A DNA stretch of 64,000 nucleotides from Sialis fuliginosa (lineage: Eukaryota > Arthropoda > Insecta > Megaloptera > Sialidae), in NCBI GenBank assembly GCA_961205875.1, contig OY540810.1, forward strand, positions 620,001 through 684,000, in the 5' to 3' direction. The notes under the pieces were generated by a model that searched no databases, was not told where the DNA came from, and saw only the letters and a program-made list of their open reading frames with translations. How positions within the stretch are numbered: position 1 is the first letter of the stretch; each line of letters begins with the position of its first letter. Below are positions 21,050 through 32,480 of the stretch, piece by piece. The translations under genes were made by a program, and so were the position numbers.

Positions 21050-21665
21050 AAGTACTGGCACCAGTCTTGGACAATACCTCAGTGTTGAAAATTAATATTT
21101 GATTACTGCATCATAATCTATAGACACTTTTTTTAATTATTATATTATCATAGCATTTGCATTGTTTACAATTTTATGATTCTTTATTTTATAAATTTGT
21201 GTGTCCATCACTGGTTTTATTTCGTCCATTACTGAAGAAAAAAAACATAAACAAAATAAGGTACTGGCACCAGTTTTTTTAGACAATACCCCAGTGTTGT
21301 TTAATTAAATGTATGAAAATTAGAAATATTTGTTGATATTTGATTACTGCATCATAATCTATAGACACTTAATTTGATGACAATCGGTCAATGGGTGTCA
21401 AAATGGTGGACATTTAAACTAATTATTATTTTTTAATTATTATATTATCATAGCATCTGCTTTACATTGTTTAAAATTTTATGATTCTTTATTTTATAAT
21501 TTTGTGTGTCCATCACTGGTTTTATTTTGTCCATTACTGGAGAAAAAAAAACATAAAAAATAAATTGGTAATTAAATTAATTTAATAAAGTTACATGAGT
21601 TGATGAGAAATATAAAAGACAGTATACCTTACTTTTAAAGCGTCCAAGGCTGGTGCCAGTTAGTA
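21050..21665. mobile_element. ACTGGCACCAGT-family MITEs, tandem or nested
   Basis: Left ends at about 21053 (GTACTGGCACCAGTCTTGG) and 21257 (TAAGGTACTGGCACCAG). Right end GGCTGGTGCCAGTTAGTACT at about 21655. The internal block ATTACTGCATCATAATCTAT occurs twice. Confidence 0.75.
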
Positions 21666-21716
21666 CTTTATTTATTGTTACGAAGATTGGGCCTGCTAGT
21701 ATAATTTTTTTTCATT

Positions 21717-21858
21717 CAGTTGTATTTAATTCGTTGTTACGTTAATTTTGAAGTTTTCTTTGAACGTTTTCTGTTACTACGATTTTTCACTTGTTTTTCA
21801 TTATTTCCGTTTCCGGTTTGGAGAGTGAATGGGTAGTTTTGTGTTTTTATTATCTTTG
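21717..21858 (+). promoter_or_regulatory. Third candidate initiator and first exon
   Basis: TTCAGTTGTATTT around 21717 follows TATAATTTT by about 20 bases, and a GGC|GTAAGT donor lies at 21859. Weaker than the site at 20883. Confidence 0.2.
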
Positions 21859-22134
21859 GCGTAAGTATTTTGTATTTTATATACGTGTATGCTTTTTCTT
21901 GGAATTTATTTGTGCTTTTTATTGGATTTTATAAACGAAAAGGGCGTCTAAGTGGTTTATTTAGGTTTATTATTTTTTCGTGCTGAAATTTTTATTGTTA
22001 GAAATGTTATTTCATTTTTTCTATTCATTTAAAATGGTATGGGAGCTGCGAGACTTTCTTATACGTTTCTTATACAGATGAAAACCCAAGAAATCATTTT
22101 TAATTTACATCACATTAAAGTACCTTTTAACAAA

Positions 22135-22470
22135 TTAAGGTAGTGGCACCAGTCTTGGCAAATTTAGAAATATGTGTTGACATTTAATTATTACCATTTC
22201 TGAATATTAATCTATATACATTTAACTGTCTTACAGCGTGATTTGATCACATGAGGCCAATAGGTGTCAAAATGGTGGACATTTAAACTTTTTAAACTAA
22301 TTATTAGTATAATTTAATTATTAATTATTATATTATCATAGCAACTGTTTTACATTGTTTACAATTTGACGATTCTTTCTTTTATATCTTTTGTGTCGTA
22401 GTACTTATCATTATGCTCATTACTGGTTTTACTTTATCCATTACTGGAGAAAATACAGACTATAATTTAA
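22135..22470. mobile_element. ACTGGCACCAGT-family MITE, right-truncated
   Basis: Begins TAAGGTAGTGGCACCAGTCT and has the interior block CATGAGGCCAATAGGTGTCA. It ends near TTACTGGAGAAAATACAG without the right terminal repeat. Confidence 0.7.
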
Positions 22471-22750
22471 AAAACTAATATAAGGATACGAAAAGGTAAT
22501 TATAACTATCATGATCACGACATTTACTTAAATCTGATGGTACTAACCAAGAGGCAGGTACAATATTAAGGTATACAAGTTAACATTGTTTATTTTTATT
22601 ACGTTTTTTTTTGACGTTTGAATAAAACACGAGGTAATGCAGTTTGTATACTCTTACGTATAGGTAGAATATTTATGTTTATAAGAGTATATTTATATAT
22701 CTTGGGTATTTCACCGATATTTATAAATTAGGTCATACACAATGTATCTA

Positions 22751-22953
22751 CAGGGTGTATCAAAAAAATGTACTCACACTTCAACTGTCGCTAACATGTT
22801 GCTTTTTTTATATTGCAGGTGTAATTAATTAATCACAGCATGGCAGGAAATCAACTTAGTTTGGAACATTAGTCTTCTGTATTCGAAGCTATTTCATTTC
22901 AATGTATGCTAATAATTAATATTTTTATGAGTACATTTTTTTGAGACATCCTG
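22751..22953. mobile_element. Short TA-flanked MITE (CAGGGTGTATCA ends)
   Basis: Inverted ends CAGGGTGTATCAAAAAAATG + TACTCA and TGAGTACATTTTTTTGAGAC + ATCCTG, flanked by TA. It is about 203 bp, mariner-like, and encodes no protein. Confidence 0.75.
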
Positions 22954-23540
22954 TATATATACATAATAATATGTACAGTCGCCTGCATTAATGGTCTTGC
23001 AGTTTATATTAATTTTCGTTTATCACAAACTTAGTAGGCTCCTCCCATTTGTGCAATTATAATATTTAAATCATTTCCCCATGTATCAAACAAAGACAGA
23101 TATTTAGAAATTCATTTGCTAGATAAAGAACTACTCTTCGTTTATAATACATAGGTACTCATATATATTTGTGCAATTAAATTATTATGTAATCTATTGA
23201 AAATACTATACGTAAATTATGTGGCAATAAATAATTGATATTCCGAATTTTAGTATTTAAATATATATATTAAAGTTGATAGAGAAGATAACCGATGATG
23301 TGTTTGTCTTTAAATTTGGAATCTGTTGTAAGCGATTCTAGCCTTTAGGGTGCCAGACGAGTTCTGCAGGCGACTGTACATATGTACATTGCACTTGCTT
23401 TGGGTGTAGGTGTGCATTTGTTAGCAGTGCTGTATTTATTGTCTGTAGTTTATATTAAGAACAATTAGCACATGTAAACAGAGATTTAAGGGGGTGTTCT
23501 GAATTTAATTGGTACAAAAGTGTTAATACTTTAATAAGTC
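22954..23540. other. Intergenic, nothing recognised
   Basis: AT-rich. GTACAGTCGCCTGCATTAAT at about 22976 and CTGCAGGCGACTGTACATAT at about 23365 are inverted, so 22976-23382 may be one more foldback element. Confidence 0.45.
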
Positions 23541-23542
23541 AT

Positions 23543-23800
23543 TTATATATATAAAGCTGAATGTCTGTCTGTCTGTCTGTTAGTACGCTTATCACTCGAG
23601 AACCACTTACCCGATTTACGTGTTTTTTTTTTTAATTAATTCATATTGTTTTCAATAATTAACTTTTTTTAAACAGAACAAAAATTATTTTTACTTTTTG
23701 TTCTGGTTTTTATTACAATAATAAAGAAACGTGTTTGTACTTAACTTAACTATATATATTTTAAATCTTAATTAAGTCCACGCGGGCTTAGCTAGCCAAT
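23543..23800 (+). mobile_element. Helitron-like or related repeat fragment
   Basis: Contains TATATATAAAGCTGAATGTC, four TCTG repeats and TATCACTCGAGAACCACTTA, and ends with CCACGCGGGC..TAGCTAGCC. A reverse relative with CTCGAGTGTTAGACAGGC is near 44340-44420. Confidence 0.45.
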
Positions 23801-23910
23801 GATATATTGCAAAAACACATTTATTTTAAAATTAATTTCTTATAAGAAAGTCAATAAAGGTTTTTATTTCGGAACCTACAAAACCGACTTTTATTAAATG
23901 TTTGTTATAG

Positions 23911-24150
23911 CAGGGCCGTAACTAGAAGCTCGGGGGCTCTGTTGCAAGAGGTGACTAAGGGCCCCCCAAAATATGCAAAATTAAAAAAAATAATTATTAT
24001 TACAATTTTTGAATTGAATGACCTTTTTTTGATTATATAGTTACTTATTACTAAAAAAAAAATTAACTTTTTTTTTTTAACTCTTAATTTACCCAATTTT
24101 TCCTATTTATTAACTTCCTGGGCACTGCCTCGGTGGTAGTTACGGCCCTG
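23911..24150. mobile_element. hAT-type MITE with CAGGGCCGTAACTA ends
   Basis: Inverted ends CAGGGCCGTAACTA and TAGTTACGGCCCTG. Flanks TGTTATAG (23903-23910) and TGTTATAT (24151-24158) differ at one base. The element is 240 bp; frames inside are AT-driven. Confidence 0.85.
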
Positions 24151-24436
24151 TGTTATATGTACGTACGTGTTTTTCCCCCCAGTCCCTTCAAAAACGTACT
24201 AACGATGTTCCATTGTACATAAAATAATTATTAAATTATTTGGTACGCCACTGGATTAAATTACAGACAAATTCACTTGATACGTAAGGATAAGTAAGTA
24301 TATATACACTATAAATTACTTGCGGTTAGGTAATATATAACATATCGATCAGACTGGATATTTGATATACATTACATACATTGTACTAAAAACCTTATAT
24401 TAACTAAATACTAGACTGAGAACTTTAATATGTAAA

Positions 24437-24948
24437 TAAGGTACTGGCGCCAGTTATGGCCACTATAAGAGCAAGGTTTACTGTTTATTGTGATTGACGG
24501 GCTTCTTTTTTGTAATACTCATGAACTCATATTACTAATAAAACAAGTAACTCTTTATTTAATCAATTTAATTACCAAAGTACGCAAATATAGCTTTTTA
24601 TTTTATTTATGTTTTTTCTCCAGTAATGGATACTGTAAAATCAGTGATGGACACTTGCTTATGATAAGTATTACGACACAAAAGATATAAAATAGTCAAA
24701 TTTGAAACAATGTAAAGCAGTTGCTATGATAATATAATAACTAATAAATAAATAATTAGTTTAAATGTCCACCATTTTAACAGCTATTGGCCTCATGTGA
24801 TGAAATCACGCTGTAAGACAGTTAAATGTATATAGATTAATATTCAGAAATGGTAGTAATCAAATATCAACAAATATTTCTAATTCAGTACATTTAATTT
24901 AAAAATAACCATTACTGGGGTCATACCCAAGACTGGTGCCAATACCTT
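24437..24948. mobile_element. ACTGGCACCAGT-family MITE, full length
   Basis: Left end TAAGGTACTGGCGCCAGTTA, right end CCAAGACTGGTGCCAATACC+TTATG. The interior has CTCCAGTAATGGATACTG, GTTGCTATGATAATATAATA, and CCTCATGTGATGAAATCACG. A good reference copy for the family. Confidence 0.8.
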
Positions 24949-25340
24949 ATGAAGGTAACATATATAAATATCATTCTTACAATATAATATATTTCTCTCC
25001 TGCACAATAAATATGAATTAAATCTAATGGGCTATACATTTTTCAGCGTACCCATTATTTTATTTATAAAAATTTAACTACATAGGTACTAAAAATACAA
25101 TAACATATTTCTCATGTCACAGATGTGCGTTAAAAATTATCTGTACTGTCGAGGTCAAATTACTTGACATCTTAATTTGTTTGGAAAAGGTATTTTTATG
25201 TCACAGGAACTATTTTAAACTAGCAATAAAAAAACGATGTAGAAAAAAATATATATATATAAATTCTGTTAATTACTCTAAAACGAGTGTAGAACATGTC
25301 AATAAAAATTATACAACATAATAATAATGAATAATAGGAA
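24949..25340. other. Intergenic, nothing recognised
   Basis: AT-rich, no gene or element ends. Confidence 0.45.
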
Positions 25341-25998
25341 ACAAAACATCTGCCAACAAGTAAATGCACAGTGCTTCCTCGTGCTAATTAATTATTGAAC
25401 AATTTAAATAAAAACCGACAGTGTATTTAATTTTAATGCAATATTAGTAATAAATATTAGTTCGAAATTTTTCTTAAGACGCACCTGATTATTTTTTCGT
25501 ATTTTTTTTAATTTTTTGCCATGTCAATTCAGAAAAACAAAACACGAATTTTTAAAATAAATTGAGATAAATCTTTGTAAGGGAATATTTTACAACAGAC
25601 GTTGTAGGCCCATATTATAGGAAATTTAATGCTCTACAAAAAATATTCTATAAAATTTTCACGTAATATGTATAGTTCTTGAGATATCTTGAAAAAATAA
25701 ATATTTTGGAATGTCACCCCTCCCCCTTACACACGATTTTGATGATTTTGAAATGGGACCGTCCTCAAACCAAACCCAACCATTCAATAATATCGGTTCA
25801 GTGGTTCATGAGTTATGCGTGTGACAAGGATTCAGGGGACAGACGGACGGACGGACGGACAGACAGACACGGAACGAAAAGTGTCTTGACGTGAAACGTA
25901 AAGATCAATTTAAAATTTTGAAATCGGAGAACATTTTTTTTGACACAATCTGTAACGATCACAAAGCTTCTCGTATCTTCGATATTGCGAGGAAGCAA
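25341..25998 (-). mobile_element. GCTTCCTCGC-hairpin family, reverse full-length copy
   Basis: Reads in reverse from GCTTCCTCGCAATATCGAAG (end at about 25998) to ACATCTGCC at about 25345. It includes CACGTAATATGTATAGTTCT, GTCACCCCTCCCCCTTACAC and CGGACGGACGGACAGACAG. Confidence 0.7.
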
Positions 25999-26570
25999 AA
26001 GTGTTTGTATTGACCTGAATTTTAAAATCGGATAATAACATTTTTTTCTCATTGAAAAAAACGATCACAAAGCTTCTCGTATCTTCGATATGACAAAGAA
26101 ACAAAATATACTATTATTTTAGCGACTATATCTACTCTCAATTTCGATACTCATTGTCAGTGGTTCATGAGTTATGCGTGTGACAAGACAGACACACAGA
26201 CCGACAGACAGACACAGAAAAAAGTGTTTGTATTGACCTGAATTTTAGTATTGAAGTGAAAATTTTAAAATCGAAAAATTAAAAAAAAATTTCTCATTGA
26301 AAAAAACGATCACAAAGCTTCTCGTATCTTCGATATGAAACGAAATATTAGCGACTATATCTACTCGCAATTTCGATGCTCAGTAGTTCATGAGTTATAT
26401 ATACGTGTGACAAGACAGACAGACAGACACAGAAAAAAAGTGTTTGTCTTGTCCTGAAACGAAAAAATCAAGTGAAAATTTTTTAAATCGGAAAATAACA
26501 TTTTTTTCTCATTGAAAAAAACGATCACAAAGCTTCCCGTATCTTCGGTATGACAAGGAAACAAAACATA
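25999..26570 (-). repeat. Three tandem partial units of the GCTTCCTCGC-hairpin family
   Basis: The hairpin-end portion (AACGATCACAAAGCTTCTCG, TATCTTCGATAT) recurs near 26065, 26305 and 26525. Each of the later copies is preceded by GACAGACAGACAC and GTGTTTGT. It appears to be a local amplification attached to the reverse copy at 25341. Confidence 0.65.
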
Positions 26571-26960
26571 CTATAATTTTAACGTCTATATACCTACCTA
26601 ATACTCACAATTTCGATGCAAAAAAATATTCAATTTAACTAAAAAAAACTACTGAATTTGTATCAGATTCGATCCATGATTTAGATTTATTTATGTAGTT
26701 AATAAATTCTATATTTGTTCGGTTTTTTATCCACAAGGGACACTATTATATGGAAAAATCCGTATCCACAATCCTGATATACGTTTAAAGTTTTATTTTA
26801 TTTGGCATGGGTTTTAGTTCAATAAAATGTTATGTTATTTATGTACATAATATTTAACTTGATCATGTATGTTATGGAAAACGAGATAAAACAAAGAAAA
26901 GTTGAAAAATTGTTTTTGTGAAATGAATATTAATATCGTCTTTTTCATTTATTTAATGCT
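26571..26960. other. Intergenic, nothing recognised
   Basis: AT-rich, with no gene or RNA motif. Confidence 0.45.
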
Positions 26961-26964
26961 TGCA

Positions 26965-27740
26965 GAACCGGCCCTAGGGCGGGGCGGTTGCCCTGGGCGC
27001 TGGATCTTTGAGGGCGCCTTTTTCGAAATTATTTTTCCTTTATCTTCGATTCTATTAATATAAATATGTCAAAGATCTTTGACAAAGATTTGATCATATT
27101 TCTTTGATAAAATATGAGATTTTGTTTTATTACACTACATAAAATATTTGATAATATTTTCTCAATATTATCTAGGGATATTTTCTTCTTTTTTGGTGCC
27201 TTTTGAATATCAGTGCGTGGATGTTCGTCAATTGACGCGATCGAGGTTTGAATTTACAACCGTGTATTGTGGTTTTTATAATCAATAAGAAGATTATCAT
27301 ATAATACTGGATTTTGTTGATATTCATATATTAATAATTGTGTAACTGTAACTGTCAGTGATAACTTGGTAGTCGCCATTTTGTTTTTGACGTCAAAAAA
27401 CTTTGATCAAATATAAGAGACTGTCATTAACTATGATCATAGAAATATTATGAAGGTAAATATTATAAAAGTTGACTTATTACACTGTCATATTTCTTTG
27501 ATCAAAGAAATTTTATCATATTTCTTTGATAGTGTAATAGCCACCTTAGTAGTAGAGTTCAATTTGGGCTCATTTTGTTTGTAATGTAGTCTAGTATTTT
27601 ATTTATTATATATTTATGAATTTTTTTCATCAGAATCGTTTAAAAAAATGATATACAAAAAATGATATTTTCGGTGATTTTTGAGTTTTGGGGGAGGGGG
27701 GGGATTAATCTCGCCCAGAGCACCAGACTTGCTTAAGCCA
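26965..27740. mobile_element. Older element (CCGGCCCTAGGGC end) hosting a nested MITE
   Basis: The left end AGAACCGGCCCTAGGGCGGG then GCCCTGGGCGCT is matched at the right by CTCGCCCAGAGCACCAGACT + TGCTTAAGCC. The MITE at 27062-27548 sits inside it, so this is a nested insertion. Confidence 0.55.
27062..27548. mobile_element. MITE with GCTATTACACTATC end, copy 1
   Basis: Matches the copy at 57174-57665 for almost its full length (CAAAGATTTGATCATATTTC, CGATCGAGGTTTGAATTTAC, ATAACTTGGTAGTCGCCATT). The right end is TTTGATAGTGTAATAGCC; the left terminal repeat is lost. Confidence 0.75.
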
Positions 27741-28160
27741 GCTTTGAATGCCCGAATAATGTGCTTAAATATGATTTTTTATAATTTATGTTTAATTAGT
27801 TTTTACCCATTATAAGTGTAATTCACCCCCTAAGGGTTGATTTTTAGACTTCGCCACCTTCTTGAAATGTGATAAAATGTAAAAAATGTTTTATTTGTAA
27901 CTTTATGGGTTATTTTCTAGTCAATTTATTTTTTGTATTATATAAAATGTATGTAAATAATTTTTTTTATTAGAATATTTACTAATTCGTTCTCTGGGAC
28001 ATGAAAATAATAGAATGAAAAACATAATATTAGATTCGAGGAAACGAAAGATTTGAGAACATATGGCATAATGTACTAACAAGTAAAAATAGAATACACT
28101 CTAGTTGTTTTATTAGAAATGGCATTGGAAAAATGATGTCAATGCACTTAAAATATACTA
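27741..28160. other. Intergenic, nothing recognised
   Basis: AT-rich without recognisable features. Confidence 0.45.
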
Positions 28161-28411
28161 TACTAGCGGACCTACCCGCGGCTTCGCCCGCGTTGTATAA
28201 TATTTTTATTTTTTATATAACTGCACCGATAATATTTTAAAATAGACACCCCATACAATGTAATAAGTGAAAAAAAATTTAGTACACTTTTTACTCTACA
28301 AGAGGGGGTTCAAAAAAAATATTTTTTCAAAAATCTGTTTTTGGGTAATCAATCTACATTCATTTACCAAATAAGATAATGGGACAGACGGACAGATAGA
28401 TCGAAACCATA
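28161..28411 (-). mobile_element. Helitron-like 3' end, reversed
   Basis: ACTAGCGGACC then TACCCGCGGCTTCGCCCGCG at 28163-28194 is the reverse of the hairpin + CTAGT ending of the Helitron-like family. The body beyond is unrelated to the 327/1911 copies. Confidence 0.55.
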
Positions 28412-28946
28412 GTTTTCTAGGGACTGTTTATTCTGTGAAATTAGTCATCACAGAACCGATATTGTTGAAACTTGGTCGGATGGTTGGGTCTGGCTTGAGG
28501 ACGGTCCCATTTCAAAATCATCGAAATCGTGTGTAAGGGGGAGGGGTGACATCCAAAAATATTTATTTTTTCAAAATATCTCAAGAACGACACATGTTAC
28601 GTGAAAATTTTATAGAATATTTTTTGTAGAGCATTAAATTTCCTATAATATGGGTCTACAACGTTTGTTGTCAAATATTCCCTTACAAAGATTTATCTCA
28701 ATTAATTTTTTTAAATCGTGTTTTGTTTTTCTAAATTGATATTTGCTTGGACATATTAAATGTCATTTTGACGTTTGCTTTATTAAGAAAAAAATTCGAA
28801 CTAATATTTTTTAGTAAAATTGTATAAAAATTAAATGGTTAACCAATTCCAGGCAATTTATCTAAACACTATCGGTTTTTATTTAAATCGTTGGTGAATT
28901 TATCACGAGGAAGCACTGCGCATTTACTGTGCAGATGTTTTTTTTA
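28412..28946 (+). mobile_element. GCTTCCTCGC-hairpin family, 5'-truncated copy
   Basis: Starts inside the family near CACAGAACCGATATTGTTGA and runs through GGGGGAGGGGTGACATC and AACGACACATGTTACGTGAA to CACGAGGAAGCACTGCGC and CAGATG. Confidence 0.65.
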
Positions 28947-29224
28947 CAACTGAATGTTTGCATTTGTTATTTAATTACGTAAGATCTGAAAGTAAAAGTT
29001 TGAATAGTTCACGAAGCATGTGGGTAACCAGAACACCGCCTTTACCTACTGCAAAAGTGAATGTCATTATCAAATTCCCTAATTAGATTTTCCAAGGTTC
29101 AGTTTCATTTAAATGCGTATATTATCTAGTTGCAAAACAATGCAAAATTAAGGCGTTGTTGCTAACTAGCGCTAACATCTATTTATTTATTTAATCATGT
29201 GTTTGTGCAGTCGACATAAATTCA

Positions 29225-29460
29225 ATTGTGTACAGTATCTGCTAGATGCCATGGTAACTTATGTACAAACTTTAAACTTATATAATTTCAAGTGGTATGA
29301 GTAATAAAATAAAACATGATATTTTTTACATAAACTGCAATTTTCTTATTTGGGGTTATCCATAGACTACGTCACACGTTAAATTGTGTATTGTGTCTGC
29401 TAGATGCCATGGTAACTTATGTACAAACTTTAAACTTGTATAATTTTAAGTAAACTTGTA
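29225..29460. repeat. Direct duplication around CTGCTAGATGCCATGG
   Basis: A segment of about 65 bp containing CTGCTAGATGCCATGGTAAC and TACAAACTTTAAACTT occurs at about 29240 and again about 157 bp later. The surrounding 28947-29455 has no gene. Confidence 0.6.
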
Positions 29461-29765
29461 GACCCATATTATAGGAAATTTAATGCTCTACAAAAAATAG
29501 TCTATAAAATTTTCACGTAACATGTGTCGTTCTAGAGATATCTTGAAACCCCTCCCCCTTACACAGGATTTTGAAATGGGACCGTCCTCAAGCCAAACCC
29601 AATAATATCGGTTCAGTGGTTTATGAGTTATGCGTGTGACAAGGATTCAGGGGACAGACGGACAAACGTTTGTCTTGACGTGAAACGGAAAGATCAATTT
29701 AAAATTTTGAAATTTTTTTGTCTCAATCTGAAACGATCACAAAGCTTCTCGTATCTTCGATATTA
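29456..29765 (-). mobile_element. GCTTCCTCGC-hairpin family, internally deleted reverse copy
   Basis: Runs from GACCCATATTATAGGAAATT to GCTTCTCGTATCTTCGATAT. Compared with fuller copies it lacks part of the GGGGTGACACC segment and the long CTGTCTG tract. Confidence 0.6.
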
Positions 29766-31320
29766 AAGGAATAGGAAGCAATATAAACAGCTAAATTAGG
29801 AACCCCCACCTTTTTGAAGTCGGTTAAAAATTATTTATAAGTACATGTTCAAAGACATATGTTCTTTAAAGAAATTGTGTCAAAATAAACAATTGTTGTA
29901 TGCAAATTAGAAATTAACTCTATGCAATACAAGAAACGTGATTGTTTTTAATAATACAGTTTCATTATTTCTAATCTATAACTAATCGGTTACAAATTAT
30001 AGCCTTTCTGATTGATATGTTACAACTATACTCAATAAAATGATTTCTTAATAGTACAGTCAAAGCATCGTAAAAAATACTGCAACCGTGCATTTTGAGT
30101 GGGCAGCGATTTTTTTAGTTTTTTTGTTTATCTTCCTAACTGTGAATTTACACAAAAAATTTGTAAAGGGTATGAAATAAAAAAACTATTGAATTTTCAG
30201 TCTTACAAAAAAAAATTTTTCTTAGAGCATTTCATAACAAACAATTGAACTTATTGATTTTATCATTCGGTTTATTTTTATTGATATTTCAGCATTGGCA
30301 AAGGCGGTAAATCGAAGAAATGTAAGATACCTATGTATAAAAAATATTCATACAAAAAATAGTTTCAAATAAAAATGGTTTACTAGAAAATTCCCTACAA
30401 CCTCCATGACGAAAAAAAATAAAATTTATTTAAAAATCTAAAAACCTTTTTATTAAGACTGAAAATACAATTGCACCCTTATTTTTAAAATTGCACCAAA
30501 TAAGCATCGTTCACAGTTCCGAAAACTCAGTGTTAAACTCACGACAGACCCCCCCCCCCCTAAAAAATCGCTGTCTACCCAAAATGCACGGTTAAATGAC
30601 GCTTTGACTAATATAATTTTTATATAATTTTACCGCAGCTAAAATAATTTTTTTCTTACAACCCCTGACCCCCTCTAACTATATACAAAATTTAACTTCG
30701 ATACGATTTTACCACATGGAAAGGTTCCCTTGTAAATAAAATGATTTCTTAATCGCATAAACATTATTTAATTCCTATTCGAATCCATTTCTACAGAAAG
30801 ATTGTGGATAATTGGTGTCAGAAATAATTGCTATGTATTTCTTAAATAATGTACAACAGATGTTTGCCATTGCAATAAAACAAGGTTGTGAGTTTTATGA
30901 GGAACATTTACAGAAAAAATGTTTCCTCTTTTTTATGTTTTATTTCCTTCATAAGTACATCACTACACCATTAAAATCTGGGCTACACAAAATAAATCTA
31001 AGGGTGAATTTAGATAATAAATAATTACGCCTTTTTAGTAGCAAAAATAATTAATATTTTTTATAAATTGTCGAATTCTGCTTAGTTTTCGAGTTATACT
31101 TAAAACATTGAATAGTGACTAGTTTTACCCCCCCCCCCCCCCCCCCTCAAAAACACAAGGGTGAATTTAGTAGCATTTTGTGATTTTAACTTTGTAGGTG
31201 TCCAACAAACAAATAAAAAAAATAAAAACCATTTAACTAATATATAATTGTTCCTTTCTACCTCTTATTTTCCAGTATAATATAATCAATAGCCTATAAA
31301 AAATTCGACAGTATACCTAT
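29766..31320. other. AT-rich intergenic with stray repeat units
   Basis: About 30480-30610 is a single unit of the 170-bp repeat arrayed at 35.2-36.0 kb. About 30065-30120 is a reversed piece (CCGTGCATTTTGAGTGGGCA). C-runs occur at 30547-30560 and 31129-31147. No gene seen. Confidence 0.45.
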
Positions 31321-32230
31321 ATTGCTTCCTCGTAATATCGAAGATACGAGAAGCTTTGTGATCGTTTTAAAATGAGAAAAAAAAATTGTTCTCCAATTTT
31401 TTTATAAATATACACCGATTTGAATGATTTTTTGTTTGTTTAAAGTATACTTCTGAGAGGGCCCCATATAAATTTCGTCAGAATCTGACCATGGATTTCG
31501 GAGATATGCCACTCAAAAGAGAAAAATAAAAAACTTTTTAAGAAATTTTTTTTAAAAAACACTAAATAATTAAACTTAACAGTTGGTGCCAATAAAAAAC
31601 ATTTTAAGAAAGAAAAAAATAAAACCGACTTGAAAAACTGTTAAATATAATTATTATATACTTTTTTAAAATTTTTTTCTTAAAAAGTTTTTAATTTTTG
31701 TCTTTTGACTGGCGTATCAACGAAATCCATGGTCAGATTCTGATCAAATTTATATGGACCCCCCTCAGAAGTATACTCTTTCAAACAAACAAAAACTCAT
31801 CCAAATCGGTACATATTTGTCAGAATTATAAAAAAATATAATAAATATAATATTTATATGTTTTTAAAAAAAAAAAAATTCTTTTTCTCTTTTGAGTGCC
31901 GTATCTCCGAAATCCATAGTCAGATTCTGATCAAATTTATATGGGACCATCTTGGGAGTATACTCTTTCAAACAAACAAAAACTCATCCAAATCGGTACA
32001 TATTTGTCAGAATTATAAAAAAATATAACAAATATAATATTTATATGTTTCTTAAAAAAAAAATTATTTTTCTCTTTTGAGTGCCGTATCTCCGAAATCC
32101 ATGGTCAGATTCTGATCAAATTTATATGGGACCATCTTGGGAGTATACTCTTTAAAACAAACAAAAACTCATCCAAATCAGTGCATATTTGTCAGAGTTA
32201 TAAAAAAATATAATATATAAAATATATATG
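31321..32230. repeat. Inverted and tandem copies of a CTCCGAAATCC repeat
   Basis: 31321-31400 is a GCTTCCTCGT-hairpin fragment. Next is one forward copy (about 31430-31540: CCATGGATTTCGGAGATATG). Then come three reverse tandem copies starting near 31704, 31891 and 32076 (period 185-187 bp: GTATCTCCGAAATCCAT, TTATATGGGACCATCTTGGG). No protein seen. Confidence 0.65.
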
Positions 32231-32480
32231 TTATAAAAAAAAATTACATAAAATTTAATTTTATGAATGAATTTTGCAAATGGGCATTAAAAAATCAAGG
32301 ATCTGATTCCAATTAATGTATCCGAATAAATCTAGATCCAGTTTATCCGCATATGTTCTGTTAAATATCGGATTAATTACATTTGGGAATTAATCCAAAG
32401 ATAAATTTTAGGCCGGCTTCCTTCCACAAAGATAAACTAAAGCTTCACATTTGCAATGAACATATTTTAGAGCTAGTAGA

